A stretch of DNA of 64,000 nucleotides from Bolinopsis microptera (GCF_026151205.1 NC_087074.1:4710001-4774000), one strand, 5' to 3'. Shown: positions 34,375 through 45,918, counted from the first letter of the stretch. Notes: a model not told the origin generated them from the sequence alone. Numbers and translations are program-made.

Positions 34375-36069
34375 ATGGCCTCCCCAATACCTTGCATTCA
34401 AGTACCAATGAACTTTGGGTTGGAATATCTCGGCTCCCCCTCCCACGGCAACCTCAAGTTTATTCTACAGGACGAGGAACTTCTCGCTAACTCAGCAATC
34501 ATGTCCTACAACAGTCCGGTTATAAAGAAAATGACAGTAGAACTTTTCCAAACAGAAATACCAGTTGAGGACTTCTCGAAATATGCTGTAGAGTGCTTTC
34601 TAGAAGCCTCTTATTCTGGTGTTTTAGAGAAGTTGTCAAAGTTAAATTTTCGAGATCTGAATAAAATGGCCTGCGTGTTTGAGGTGGATTGGGTAATCGA
34701 AAAGTGCTTTGAGTACTTCCAGGAATTGACTGAGTCCGTAAGAGAGGATAACTTTGAAGAACAGTTATTCTTATTTGATGAGGCCATGTTCGTTATGGAT
34801 AAACGAAAAAAGAAGAGGCTTATAGATATTGTCATCAAGCAATTTTCATCCTTGTCAACTTGCACACAATATTTTGCAACCCAATACTTGAAAGACGTGT
34901 CATCTTGTCCTAAAAAGAATCTTGAAGTGATAATGGAAATGGCAGCTGATCAGGAGCACATTCTTGTGGAAGCTCTATTGAACAACTTAGAAAACAATGA
35001 ATGTACTATTGATGAGAACAGTAGATTTATAATTGAGAGATTGAACTTTAAATCCTCCCTTTCTTCGTCCGAGTCTGCGTATAAACGACTGTTTGAAAAG
35101 CTTGAAGAACTGGAAAATCCTTCAACTGAGGACTTCAGGTTAATTATGAGGGCACTAAAACAATACAATAAAGCCCGGAAAGAGATGAACACTTCCCTCT
35201 TATGCACAGCTTTACCCAACAATAAAGCCCAGAAAAAGATGAACACTGTCATACCATATGCAGCTCTACCCAACTTGTTTCATGACTTCAAGCAGGTGAA
35301 CGACATGAAGAATCTGGAAGCACTAACAAACTTCTTGCTTGATTCTCCACTGGTGGTAAACAGCTATGTTTTCTATGATGCAGTTTATAGCTGGCTTTTT
35401 AACAAAAGAATTGATGTGAATACGCCGTTTGTATACATCAGCGACAACTTTGTTGAGATATTCTCTGATCTCATGACAAGCAGAGGCTGGAAACCTATAG
35501 ATCTCAAATACATCAAAAATAAAGTTGAATCAGCTTTTGGTGGATTAACTGATAAAATACGAAAACATCCTAATTTGGTAAATAATGAACCCATCAATCG
35601 TATTCCATCAACTTCTGAGTACACACCAGAAGAACTATTTGCCCGAGATCACGACATCAAGTTTAAATTCAAACTAACATCTATAACAAACTGCAGCAAA
35701 GAAGGGAATTGTGGGTTTATACTGCGAGTAACAGCTGCAACGGGAAAAGACGATGATTCGTTCAACATACAACTAGTTACAGATCCTAACCTCTACCCTG
35801 ATGATATACATTTTCACAGAGAATCCCACATGTTAGTTGATAACTTACACTTTACTATTGATGTAACTGGCTATAGGGGTCTAAACGCCCGTCCGGTAAC
35901 ATGGTACGGTAAACCACAACGAGATATAACTAACAAATACTGGTACTGGGGGACAGAACGTTTCTACAAGCAAGGTGAAGGAAGTAGACCACCGGGAGAT
36001 ATCTACAGCTGGTGCTACCTTCACGATAACACCGCAAAGATAAGACCTGTCGTGTATTACACAGGGTAA
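34375..36069 (+). CDS. intronless BTB/POZ-domain protein, 564 residues
   Basis: A single open frame from ATG 34375 to TAA 36067-36069. Residues of about 25-117 form a BTB/POZ domain (GNLKFILQDEELLANSAIMS, SPVIKKM, ECFLEASYSGVLE, MACVFEVDWVIEKCFEYF), normally a dimerisation and cullin-3-adaptor module. A helical BACK-like region follows (about 118-260). A short direct duplication sits near residues 265-300 (NKARKEMNT...ALPN then NKAQKKMNT...ALPN). The C-terminal 150 residues (FKFKLTSITNC, GFILRVTAATG, HFTIDVTGYRG, YWYWGTERFYK) look like a beta-sandwich substrate domain; no Kelch repeats are seen. The gene lies on the opposite strand inside the intron between exons 36741-36880 and 33243-33326 of the minus-strand gene. 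Lack of introns suggests retroposition or a lineage-expanded single-exon family. Confidence 0.85.
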   Translation: MASPIPCIQVPMNFGLEYLGSPSHGNLKFILQDEELLANSAIMSYNSPVIKKMTVELFQTEIPVEDFSKYAVECFLEASYSGVLEKLSKLNFRDLNKMACVFEVDWVIEKCFEYFQELTESVREDNFEEQLFLFDEAMFVMDKRKKKRLIDIVIKQFSSLSTCTQYFATQYLKDVSSCPKKNLEVIMEMAADQEHILVEALLNNLENNECTIDENSRFIIERLNFKSSLSSSESAYKRLFEKLEELENPSTEDFRLIMRALKQYNKARKEMNTSLLCTALPNNKAQKKMNTVIPYAALPNLFHDFKQVNDMKNLEALTNFLLDSPLVVNSYVFYDAVYSWLFNKRIDVNTPFVYISDNFVEIFSDLMTSRGWKPIDLKYIKNKVESAFGGLTDKIRKHPNLVNNEPINRIPSTSEYTPEELFARDHDIKFKFKLTSITNCSKEGNCGFILRVTAATGKDDDSFNIQLVTDPNLYPDDIHFHRESHMLVDNLHFTIDVTGYRGLNARPVTWYGKPQRDITNKYWYWGTERFYKQGEGSRPPGDIYSWCYLHDNTAKIRPVVYYTG

Positions 36070-36700
36070 CTTAGATCAGCAGATACAAAACAGTAATCTG
36101 CAGAACATGAAATAATCAATAGCTGATGTGTTTATGAAAACTCAAAACGTAGTAATCATTCATTCCAGGAACTGATTGCTTACTTGATTATGAGATTTTA
36201 GATCTTATATTTAAATTTAATCGAAAGGTTTTATTTAAAATATTATAGTTATACTTCTTTCAATCTCAACCCTATGAGTAATTTTTTTCGAAATGTTATG
36301 TGTACTTTGAAAAACCTTATGCATACTCTTTATTTAAAATCTTATCTTACTTTTAATTAGAAATCATATGCAGAATTACATTTAGTGGTCATTATTTTAG
36401 CAATTTTGAAAACCTTTCCAAAAAAACGGGTAAAAACTCATTATCACTGATCATGGTATCCATTTAGACAAGCAACTGAAAATAGTAGCTTTTAAAAAGT
36501 CACAACTAACCTAAAGTTTATAGTTAAGGAATTATAGTTTGGCTAAGATTAGCCGATTAGGATGAACGAGAAGAAAGATGGCACCTGAATTTATAAGTAT
36601 GTACGAAACTTTCAGGAAAATTAAGTTTGACCCATATCTACATTCTCTGAAATTGTTGTGCAATTCTGGCACGAATTACGTAAGTTATTAAAGGGTTGCG
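36070..36700. other. 3' flank of the BTB gene; no gene seen
   Basis: AT-rich. Near 36706-36730 the text GACTTTTGGGCCACCCTGTT resembles the mariner MITE end at 13331-13347 and may be a solo terminal repeat. Confidence 0.4.
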
Positions 36701-36740
36701 TGTGGGCAGCGACTTTTGGGCCACCCTGTTATGTATATAC

Positions 36741-36880
36741 CTGAATCTTAGAGGTCTTGTTGCTGAGCCTGCCGATGAACTGCACAGCCAGTCTCATGTG
36801 GGGAGTCGCAGTGTCTATATCGATGATGGGTCTGGCAGCACTCAGCATCACGTTACGCGCCATGTTGAACTGAATATATC
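36741..36880 (-). CDS. exon of the unrecognised minus-strand gene
   Basis: A 140-base exon after CATTGCAG and before GTATAT, phase 1 to 0, encodes YIQFNMARNVMLSAARPIID and then IDTATPHMRLAVQFIGRLSN to KIQ. The open frame continues upstream of the acceptor as a hydrophobic stretch (MVHIFVVMIPHIAG), so the exon might start earlier. It is a helical, conserved-looking sequence without a domain I can name. With 33243-33326, 32853-32945 and possibly 30121-30207 it forms the 3' part of one gene. Confidence 0.55.
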
Positions 36881-37307
36881 CTGCAATGTGGGGAATCATC
36901 ACAACAAATATATGGACCATTCCAGGTAACGTAATTATCAAAAGTGTCTACTTTTTCGACTTCAATGGGAAATAGCTGTCAGTATTGTATATCGCCTCTT
37001 CAGTACTTATTTTAGTAAGCCTTTCTTTAGATAGTTAGATGCAATTGGTTTCAATGTAACATCAATAATATGTTTTGAGATATCACCATCGGAAATTGGT
37101 ATTTGGTAACGTAATTTACAGGGCTACATTTCGAGTTTACAATTAATTAAAATGTCAAGTTCAGTTCAAAGAGGGACCATAAACAATAAACGTGTAACAC
37201 ATCATGCAGGAATGCCTGTAAATGAAGTACAAAAACATTTGTGTTTTAGTTCTGTATTTGGTGTGCCTGATTGTGTTGCAACGTAATTCACAAAACCCGG
37301 TAAAGTA

Positions 37308-37500
37308 ATTTGACCAAAACCCATAATCATGGGTAGAGTGAACCGCTGCCAGTGTCTCTCTTTTCCAAACAAAAGAAAATGATATTAATTTGAGGAACCG
37401 TCCGCAAATGCAAATTGATACCGAGAATGAAATCGGTCGCTCGCTTTTCCCATTCAATAAGCTTTATTAGTTATTACAATTCGTAAGCCGTGAATGAATG
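37308..37500 (+). repeat. dispersed repeat, copy 2 (about 180 bp)
   Basis: It shares TTGACCAAAACCCATAATCA and GAAATCGGTCGCTCGCTTTT with 11064-11240. The 3' end GTGAATGAATGGGAAAAG partly inverts the block CGCTTTTCCCATTCAATA, suggesting a small foldback. Confidence 0.75.
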
Positions 37501-37691
37501 GGAAAAGCTTAGTTGTAGTGAACAGTGGATTTTGTCGGTTTGTTCACAGAGACAACAATGGAGTCAGTATAAAGTTAGATCCGCCTCGCCTTCGTAGCTA
37601 TGAAGTAGGTCAATGAGACCAATGACACATACACGTTATATTAGACACGTTCGTCGTACACGTTATATTAGAGAATATATCAGCTCACACC

Positions 37692-38518
37692 CAGTGGTCG
37701 ACCGGGGGCAGGATTCTGACCGGGGCCGGGGAGCCCCAATGTAGCCGGGGCCAGGGCCGGGGCTGGCCACTGAGAATTGGCCGGGAAATCTTCCGTTTTG
37801 CCGGGGCCGGGGCCGGGGGTAGTTTACCAAACTTTAGTCAGAAATAGAAACATGAATTTGATAATAATTTAGGCTGGTGTGATGCGATCAGGAAGGATTA
37901 AACTCGAGGTGCGGCTTATCCTAACCGACTTGAGGATTAAACGGTTACTTCGTGCTATGTACCAACTCAGGATAATCCTCAGGTCATACTTAATATCATC
38001 AACTCGGAACTGAGGATAACCCTCAGGATAACCCTCAGCTGATACTTTATCTGGACCTCGGTAGTAATCCCCACATCCAAATATGGCCCGGTTCACAAAA
38101 ATTTACCATAAAATTCAAGACTTTCTTTCATGTTTGCACACTGCAACATTTAGCTGCAATGCAGTATTTTTACTTTTTAGTTTCTACGTATGTTTTATCG
38201 CTAAGTTCTCGGAGACGATTATAAAAAAATTATAATTGAAAAGTCTGATACTGAGGAAGAACCACAGTTTTTATGTTACTAGCCGTAGTAACTTTTTTTT
38301 TCAAAGTTGTTTCAGCCTTGAAATCTCATAATTACCATTCATGAAATCCCCGGCTGTGCCCCCGGTAAATGCATGGTTTTTGGCCGGGGCCGGGGGTAAA
38401 TTTATTGTCCGGGGTCGGGGCCGGGGTTTACCCCCGGCGAATTCCCAAATTTTGGCCGGGGCCGGGAAGGGCCGGGGGTTGTGATTTTGGCCGGGGCCGG
38501 GGCCCCGGTCGACCACTG
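37692..38518. mobile_element. hAT-type MITE, 827 bp, with GGGGCC-rich subterminal repeats
   Basis: Terminal inverted repeat CAGTGGTCGACCGGGGCC (left end with one extra G). Exact 8-bp target duplication CTCACACC at 37684-37691 and 38519-38526. Inside both ends are many copies of GGCCGGGGCCGGGG. The AT-richer core carries GAGGATTAA/TTAATCCTC-type words at about 37880-38040. No transposase frame. The CAGTGG end and 8-bp duplication are the hallmarks of hAT elements. Confidence 0.9.
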
Positions 38519-38806
38519 CTCACACCCCTCCCCAAAATGTGAAATGAGTTGTCAGAAGAAGATAAATTTGATAATTACCTGATTTTACATATCTTCGAAT
38601 ATAGCTTTCGACTAACGGATTTCTAGTATGTGATCAACTATAAACAATTTAGTTGATTTTAACCAGCCGAGAAGATTATGCTTATCTTGCACATCGTGGC
38701 TTATTTGAACAATTAATAGACCGATCGTATAAATGATGAAGCTATATATAATTTAGTCGTCTCTTAACAACTATAAACACAAATTTATCCAATACAATAA
38801 CATTTT

Positions 38807-40613
38807 TTAACTAGCAGTGTATTCTATAACAAAGTTCCTAAGTCTCGCCATCGCTTCAGTGAGGAATCCTTCAGGAATGGAGTATATAAGTCTGAAGAAA
38901 GCAGGGTCTGTTCCATTAAAACCTTTAGAAGACGGAATGTAGATGCCACTGTCTATCATCTGATAGAATATCTCTGCTGCCTCCTCTGGGCTAGGAGTCT
39001 CTCTAAACAGTGGTGTGAAGTCCATCCACAGATACAGGGTACCTGAAGTATTACTAGATTAAATGCAGGGTCCCATTAAACAACTCCTCCTAGTTAATGA
39101 GTTTTAAAAACCGCAACATGTTATAATAATCCTTGGTCGGTTGATTCAACCGTTAAACAAAATATTGTTTGGATCTACACTGGTTAACCTGTAGGTTTCA
39201 CGTAGGACAAGTTGAGTTGGTCCAGTGTTGTCATGACAATGTCAGCATGTCTCATCAGTCTAACTCTGCTCTCCCTCAAGTACTCATCCACCCACTGAAC
39301 GTCTCTCAGCATCCTACACAGCTTCATCTGTACCATCCCCGGCACGTTGTGATAGAATGCTATGTCTTTGCCGAACGCTTGGTGAACTCCTTTGTTCTTG
39401 GAGTGGATTACAGCGGACCTGGATCCTGGAGGTTGTTGTTAAGCAGGAGATAAACTTGGTTTTTATTTATTTGACTATATCAAGCTGCATCTTGATCTAG
39501 TCAGCCTAGTGACTAGTACAGTAAAATGGGAAGTACAGTAAAGTGAGTGGCCAGTTAGCCAGTATCTACCTGACATGGAGAAGTCTTTAGAGAATCCCCA
39601 CATAAAGTGTGTTCTAGCTGGGTCGGGCCACTCTCTGCTGAAGGAGAGACAACTCTGCAAGTTGTCCTCCTCAAATGTACTCAGGAAATATATTTCGTCT
39701 ATAATTACATGTAATTTCCGCTCTTTCGCAAACTCAAACACCTGGAATCCGAATATATAAGATTCTGACTTCTTATCGTAATTTAATGATATTTAAACTA
39801 TGCCTCTCTAATTTAACCTCACGATTGGACGAATTCTAGGAGTAAAATCTCCCATTTGTAATTCGAGGTGTTTAGTTAAGAAGAGATAAAGCAGCTAACA
39901 TACCTCTAGTTGGAGTTCTTTACTATAAATAGCTCCAGTAGGGTTGCTAGGGTTAATCAACACCACACCACACACTCTCTTTCCCTCTTCAACTGCTCTC
40001 TCCCAGGCCTCCGCAAGCAATCTAACACTGACCATGTCGTTTGAATCTGTCTCCACTCCTATGGGTTTCAGCTGCATGTAGTTACCCATGTATACTTTCG
40101 TCATGCCATAATAAGGGGTCGGTATCAGATAGTAATCACCTGGAGGGGGTTGTTTAAAACATGTGATACGAAATGCTTATTAAGCAGGAGCTTTCAAAAT
40201 ACTTGTGTAAATCGTCTTCAGCTAGTAATCACCTGGTTCCCCAATCATGTAAGCAAGCGAACAGAACGCGGAGCTGCAACCGTTAGTTATAGACAGCTCC
40301 TCAGGATCTATCTGCTGATCACTCTTGGTTTTATCCGTGAGGAATCTGGCCACCTCCTCCCTCAGCGGCAACATACCGTTCAGACAAAAGTAGCGCAGTT
40401 CGGGTGGAGTTATCTCCGTGAGAGACTCTAGTTTGGGGATTACCAGGTCGTCACAGATTGTGTTCTCTGAGGTTCCCATGTTGATAATACCGGATGTGTT
40501 CTCTGTGGGATGGTAAGGGTCTGCTGTGCATCTCAGATAGCCTTCATACAGAAGTGTGGGCTTTACCTTGTTGTTTTCTTGACAGCGAACACTTAACTCG
40601 TTCATCACGTATC
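38807..40613 (-). CDS. ACCS: ACC-synthase-like PLP-dependent aminotransferase
   Basis: Five exons on the minus strand: about 40613-40233, 40139-39904, 39741-39570, 39425-39189 and 39042-38807. All junctions agree in phase, with GT-AG sites. The total is about 420 residues, usual for fold-type I aminotransferases. Landmarks in order: ADPYHPTENTSGIINMGTSE near the N-terminus, TNGCSSAF, PTPYYG (cofactor tyrosine), NPSNPTG (cofactor asparagine), IDEIY (ring aspartate), SKDFSMSG (Schiff-base lysine), SRSAV where the phosphate arginine lies, and FFRLIYS (substrate carboxylate arginine). The stop is TAA at 38807-38809. The family includes plant ACC synthase and its animal homologues, whose reaction in animals is not ethylene synthesis and is poorly known. 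The N-terminus is uncertain: an upstream frame (40793) runs into the first exon boundary but may be leader. Confidence 0.88.
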
Positions 40614-40619
40614 TAAATT

Positions 40620-41210
40620 TAATGACAGTAAATTTGCGAATGTTGAAAAATAGGCAGATAAAACCCCAACATTGTAAAGCTTGTGTGATTTATCACTGAA
40701 GACGGCGAGGGAAACTGTGGAAACGGTGAACGGTCCCGCTGAAAATTGTACGAAACTCGGAAAATAAAATTGTTTCAATTTTCCAGATTTCATAGATGAT
40801 AGAAAATAGTAAAATCATTTTTGACAACGTTAAATCATGTTAAATCTAAGCGATTTCAATAAACATTATAACTTCAAATTGAGCAACATGAGATCGCGAA
40901 TTTACCAGGACAGTCAACAAGGATCGACATAAGATAAACTTGTAAATATATAAATACATCAGCCAAGAAAGACAGCTTCAAACACGTACTACTACCTACT
41001 AGGAAGTTGATATGACTTATTTGATTTGGAAATGTTATGGAAAAACTACTTAACGTTTTCCATTTTAACACCTAGCGAAAAGCATGATAAGGCTGTGTTT
41101 TTAGATTTGAGATTGGACACGAAACACTAGCGTAGCAGATTTAAGTAACTGTGCGATTGGGGGTTCCGGTTACACAAATGAAACTGGCTCTGAAGGACGT
41201 GACGAGTAAT
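40620..41210. other. 5' flank of the ACCS-like gene
   Basis: A 62-codon frame opens at 40793 (MKSGKLKQFYFPSF) and runs to the boundary of the first recognised exon. It may hold the leader or true start. Nothing else is seen. Confidence 0.35.
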
Positions 41211-44200
41211 GTCCCCAGCCCTAAAAAATTATATCAATTGGCAGGGATAACATCTGATTGTAGATCTTCTTCTGAAAACCCCTATTTGGTAAAAAATTTG
41301 GGAAAATCCTGAAAACGCGCCACAAACCCGCCCGGAAAAAAATCTTGCAAAAGGGGATTAAAATTTCCCCGAAGAGGGGAGTATGTTTTCCCCTTTTTTT
41401 TGGACAAGAAATAAATTTAAAAAATGGAACCCCCCCCTGATGGGAAAATTCTTTTTGTCCCAACGTTTTTGGGGAAAAAGACCCCCCCCCCCCCCGCGGG
41501 CAACGAAAAATTTGGGCCCCCGGGCCCCCCCCCTGGGTTTTGTCAGGACGACTGGTTTTGGGGGTCCCCAACGTAAAAAAAGAAAAATTTTTCCTCGGAA
41601 AAAGAAAAATTAAAAGGAAAAAAACCCCAGAAAAAACCCGCAGAAAAGAAAACCACCCTCTGCCCTCACTATCCTACCCCCGGAAAAAAAACGAAAAAAC
41701 GAGGGGGCATTAAAGAAACTTTTCCCCCCCGCCACGGGGCCCCGAAGAAGTTGGCCCCCAAATTTGGGCCCGGGGGAAAAAACAGAAAAATTCCGTGTGA
41801 GAATATAGACAACCTGCTACGGAAAAAATTGGGGCAATGGCTTACAGCCCCCCCCCGCGTGTTAAACTTTAACTGCTAATAATAGCAGGGATTTGGATCC
41901 TTTTTTTAAAAAAATTGAAAAATGATTGGGGGGTTTATTAAAAATATTTTTAAAAAATTTTACCTTAAATTTTTTGTCATTGCCAAAATGGGGGGCGGAG
42001 GTGGAAAATTGGGGGTTTATTTTCCCCGTAAAAACAATTTTTAAAACAAAAGGAAAAATTTTTCCACGAAGTTTAAAATTTTGGGGGTTTTTCCCCTCCA
42101 TTAAAAACAAAATTGTTTCAAAAGTGAAGAATTGGGGAAATTAAATATCCCCAAAAATTTAATTATTTCCCGTTTTTTAATATCTGGGTTTTTTTTTTAT
42201 TTTAAAAAAAAAAACTAAAAAAAAACCCCCAAAAAAACCAAAACCCCACGAATTTCTCGTTTTCCCCAAAAAAAACCCCCCCCCAACAAAATCAGGAAAC
42301 TAAAAAAAACCTTAAACCCCATTCGGCCCTATTTTTCCCCTTTCCCGGGAAAAACCAAAAAAAATTGAGGAAAAACCCCCTGTTTTTTTTTTTAAATTTA
42401 CGATAAAACCAAAAAGCGTACTTAACAACCCCCCCGTAAGTGCCAAATATGCCCCCCTTGTTTTCACAGAAAAACAGCACGTGCCCCCCCACGAAGGACA
42501 ATATTTTACGAAAGTAAAAACCCCCGGAAAAAAAGGACCCATTGCGAAAACCTTGAAACCCAAAAATACAAATCAGGGGACAAAAGGAAAAATTGAGGCC
42601 CCATGGGGGGGCGGGGAAACGGGGATTTTTCCCCATTAATTTTTTGCGACAAAAATTTTTTTGTATATTCCCCCCCGTTTTAAAAAAAGGGTTTAATCCC
42701 GGGGGGATTTTTTGGGGGGGAAAATAACGCGATTTTTTTTCTTTTTGTTCCCCCCCCCCTTGCCCAAAAAATGGCGAAAAATGCAGAACGCCCAAAAAAT
42801 GAACCCCGACCCCAGTGAATCCTGGGGAAACCTTTTTAAAAAATCCCCGTGGGCCCCCCGAAAAAAAGGGGGTAAGCTTTTAGGTCAAAAAAACCGCCAA
42901 AGAAAACACCCCCGGCCGAAAATGGCTTTAAAACCTTACGTTTACAAATCTTAGATAAAAACCCTAAAAAACCCCCAAAGACGTGGCCAAAACCTCAGAG
43001 GCGGGGAAAAAAAGAAACCCTCCTTTAAAAAATAACCACAACAGAACAAACCCCCCAAGAAAAAAAAATTCGTTTTTTTTAAAAAAAAAGTCTTTTTTTA
43101 TTGGGAATTGAGTTTTATTTGCACCCAAGTTTTTTTCCCTCCCCCCTCCTTTTTTGTATTTTGCCTGACCCCCATTAAATTAAAATTTTTACAAAAACCT
43201 TTTTCCCCTGTAATTTCAAATTTTCTTTTTTAATTTATCCGGTTTTTTTAGGGTCCCCCTAATATTTTTTCCCCCCTTGCACACCAGTTGTAAAAAATAA
43301 AAAAAAAAAAATTTACACCTAACCCCACTTTTAAAACCCCATAGTTTTTTTGTTTCTAGTATTTCCCCTTTTGTTTTAGTTGATTAAATTTGGGGTTAAA
43401 GCAGGGTTTGGGGGGGAAAAAAAAGTAAAAAAAATGGCCCCCCAACTTTAAAAAAAGTTAAAAAAAAAAGAAAGACGGGCTTTTTTTTTTTTTTTTTTTT
43501 TTTTCAAAAAACGTTTCCCCAAAAAAAAAAAAGAGAAAAAAAAAGTTGCATAACCCCAATTTAAGCCCCCACCCCCCCCGTGAAAATTCCCCAAAAAGTT
43601 TCGGGGGAAAAACCAATCAAACTTGCCCCCGTTGTTGTTTGGTTTTTGGGAAAACTCCCTTTTCCCTTTTTTTAAGTTGCGTTTAAAAAATGTAAAAAAC
43701 GAATAAAATTTAAGGGGGTTTCATGGGGAAAAAAAGCCAAAAATTTTTCAAACTTTTCTATCGTAAAGGGCCCCCGAACGGATTTTTCCCCCCCAAAAAA
43801 TTTTTCCCCTTCGAAGTGGGGGGCCCCCCCGGGGTTTTCCTTTTTTTCGAAATGGAAAAATGCACGAAGAAAAGGGCCGGCCGGGGCCCCCGACCATTAA
43901 ATATAAAACAATGGTCCCCCCCCAAAGCGTAAGCAAAAAAATGAAGATTTAAAAACCCCCCACCCCCCATACTTTCACTAAAAGAGCAACATTAGAAAAT
44001 TTTTTAAAAAAGAAAATTTTTTTTTGGGTAATTTTTTCTTTTTTTTTCCCCTTTCTAAAAATAAATAAATAATGGAAAATTTTTCCAAAAAAGCCGGGCC
44101 AAAATTTTTTCATTTAAGTTATTTAAAAAAAAATTTTTTTATTTTTTTTTGTGGGTGAAATGTTGTGAACAGTGGCCCCACATGTAGTAAACGCTTTGGG

Positions 44201-45125
44201 GAAAAAACCAAAAGTAAATAAAAAGCGCTTAGCAAAATCAAAAAGCAAAAAATTTTAAAGCTGGGGACTGGGTTCAAAATTGAAAAAAATTTAATGCGTT
44301 TATCAGAAATTTCAAAAACACGGCCCAACCCAAATTAAACACACCCAGAGAGCGGAGGATTTAAAAAGTAAAAAAAAGGGAAAAGTTTAAAAGGGGGCAA
44401 AAAGAAGAAAGAAAGGAGAAGCCGACATAGTCCCCCCCCCCCCTTTTGGGGAAATTTTTCCCAAAAAACCCCCTTAAAGGCTTGGGGGGTTTTAAATTTT
44501 AAAAGAATCATAAAAAACCCCCCCCGTTATTGATTCCACGATGTCAATCTTTCGCAATCCGGCCCCCATCCTGGGGTTGCCGAAAAAACATTAAATTGGA
44601 ATTTCGCCGCCCGGGGGACCCAGTAATGCATCGCCCCACAAACCAGGCCCGACAGACCCCCCCCCCCCCTTCTTTTTATAACCGAAGTTTTTTTTGCTGG
44701 TGTAAAGGGCCTTCTCACCCCCCCGCACTTAATTTCGGGTGTCCCAAATTCATCTCCCCCGGGGGGGGGGCCAAAAGTGCGCCCAAAACTCCCCCGAACT
44801 GGGGAGAAACCCCCCAAATTTTGGGGCGCGGGGGGCGGCCCCATTAAAAAAGGCAGATCCGGGGCCCTCAATTTTTTTTTTTTTAAAGGGGTTTAAAGTA
44901 ATCAAAAACATTTTTCCCATGGGGGGATGTAACCGTCCTTTTTGGGAAAATTACCACCAAACAAGTAAAATCTAATCCAGGGAAAATTTCCCCAAAAACA
45001 GGAAAAAAAAAAAATTTTGGTTTTCTTTTTTTTACAGTTTTGACATGTCCCTTTTGGGGGAAAAAAATCTGGTGGCCCCTGGGGAAAAAAAGTAGTTTTT
45101 GGAAAACCCCCCCCCCCCCCCTTCC
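41211..45125. other. low-quality assembly tract before the gap
   Basis: Homopolymer-inflated sequence of the same kind as 20.9-29.8 kb. 44535-44645 can still be aligned by eye to the clean sequence 62698-62795 (CACGATGTCAATC, then GACCCAGTA and TGCATCGC), which shows the type of base-call damage. Confidence 0.75.
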
Positions 45126-45225
45126 NNNNNNNNNNNNNNNNNNNNNNNNNNNNNNNNNNNNNNNNNNNNNNNNNNNNNNNNNNNNNNNNNNNNNNNNNNN
45201 NNNNNNNNNNNNNNNNNNNNNNNNN
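45126..45225. other. assembly gap of 100 N
   Basis: Exactly 100 N, the conventional size for a gap of unknown length. Order and distance across it are not certain. Confidence 0.99.
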
Positions 45226-45267
45226 ATTTTAACCTTTGAGGCATCCCGTGGGGCCTGTGTAAAATTT

Positions 45268-45690
45268 CGGATCGCTTAGGTTCCACCAGGATCTGGTAGT
45301 CCTCATAATTCTGCGGCCTCTATGTATCGTCATCTTGCACAACTCCGAAAAACCGTTGTGAGTTTGGCATGTGAAAATTTGCAGCCTTCCAGACATCGAT
45401 TGGGTTAACGAGTTGTCGTCAGCACCTCAAGATCGGGTGACAGGGGGCTGAACAGGCCAGAACCCAATTGATTGGGTCTGAGGTCACGTGATTATGAGCC
45501 TGAGGTCACGTGACTATGACGTCACCAGAGCTCGTACTCCGTTTCCCGCTCTTTGGACCAGGTGAGCTTACAGCTGTACTGTAGTTACATCCAATTACTA
45601 ACCCCTAATAGAACGAAGATTTATTTTCTTTACATTGCATTCTTAACGGGTCGATTTCGAGTGACCAATAATCGTCGTGATGATATTTAT
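45268..45690 (-). repeat. left arm of a large inverted repeat around the polypurine satellite
   Basis: It mirrors 52442-51773. Shared blocks are GATCGCTTAGGTTCCACCAG, CCAATTGATTGGGTCTGAGG, ACTAACCCCTAATAGAACGA and GGGTCGATTTCGAGTGACCA. The arm probably begins inside the gap or the low-quality tract. Confidence 0.85.
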
Positions 45691-45714
45691 GGGGGGGGGG
45701 GATCATGTTATTTT

Positions 45715-45805
45715 TTGTCCGTTTTTGTCCTTTTTTGTCCGTTAATTTTTGTCCGTTTTGAAAATATAGGTAGGTACCAAACGGACAAAAACGGACAACT
45801 TTTTA
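45715..45805. repeat. small inverted repeat of GTCCGTTTTTG words
   Basis: TTTTTTGTCCGTTTTTGTCC on the left faces ACGGACAAAAACGGACAACT on the right across about 30 bp. It could form a hairpin. Confidence 0.6.
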
Positions 45806-45918
45806 TTTAAATTTTCTCCACAATTTGTAACAGGCTATCTGCAGAAATGGGTAGCCCGATTAATGACCATGGTCCTTTCTCAAATTTTTAATCCTCAATT
45901 AGGTACTAAGAATAGTCT

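Noticed and set aside
40605-40793. Separate 62-codon gene upstream of the ACCS-like gene
   Set aside because: It overlaps the acceptor of the first recognised exon and has no domain. It is more likely leader, intron or an alternative N-terminus.
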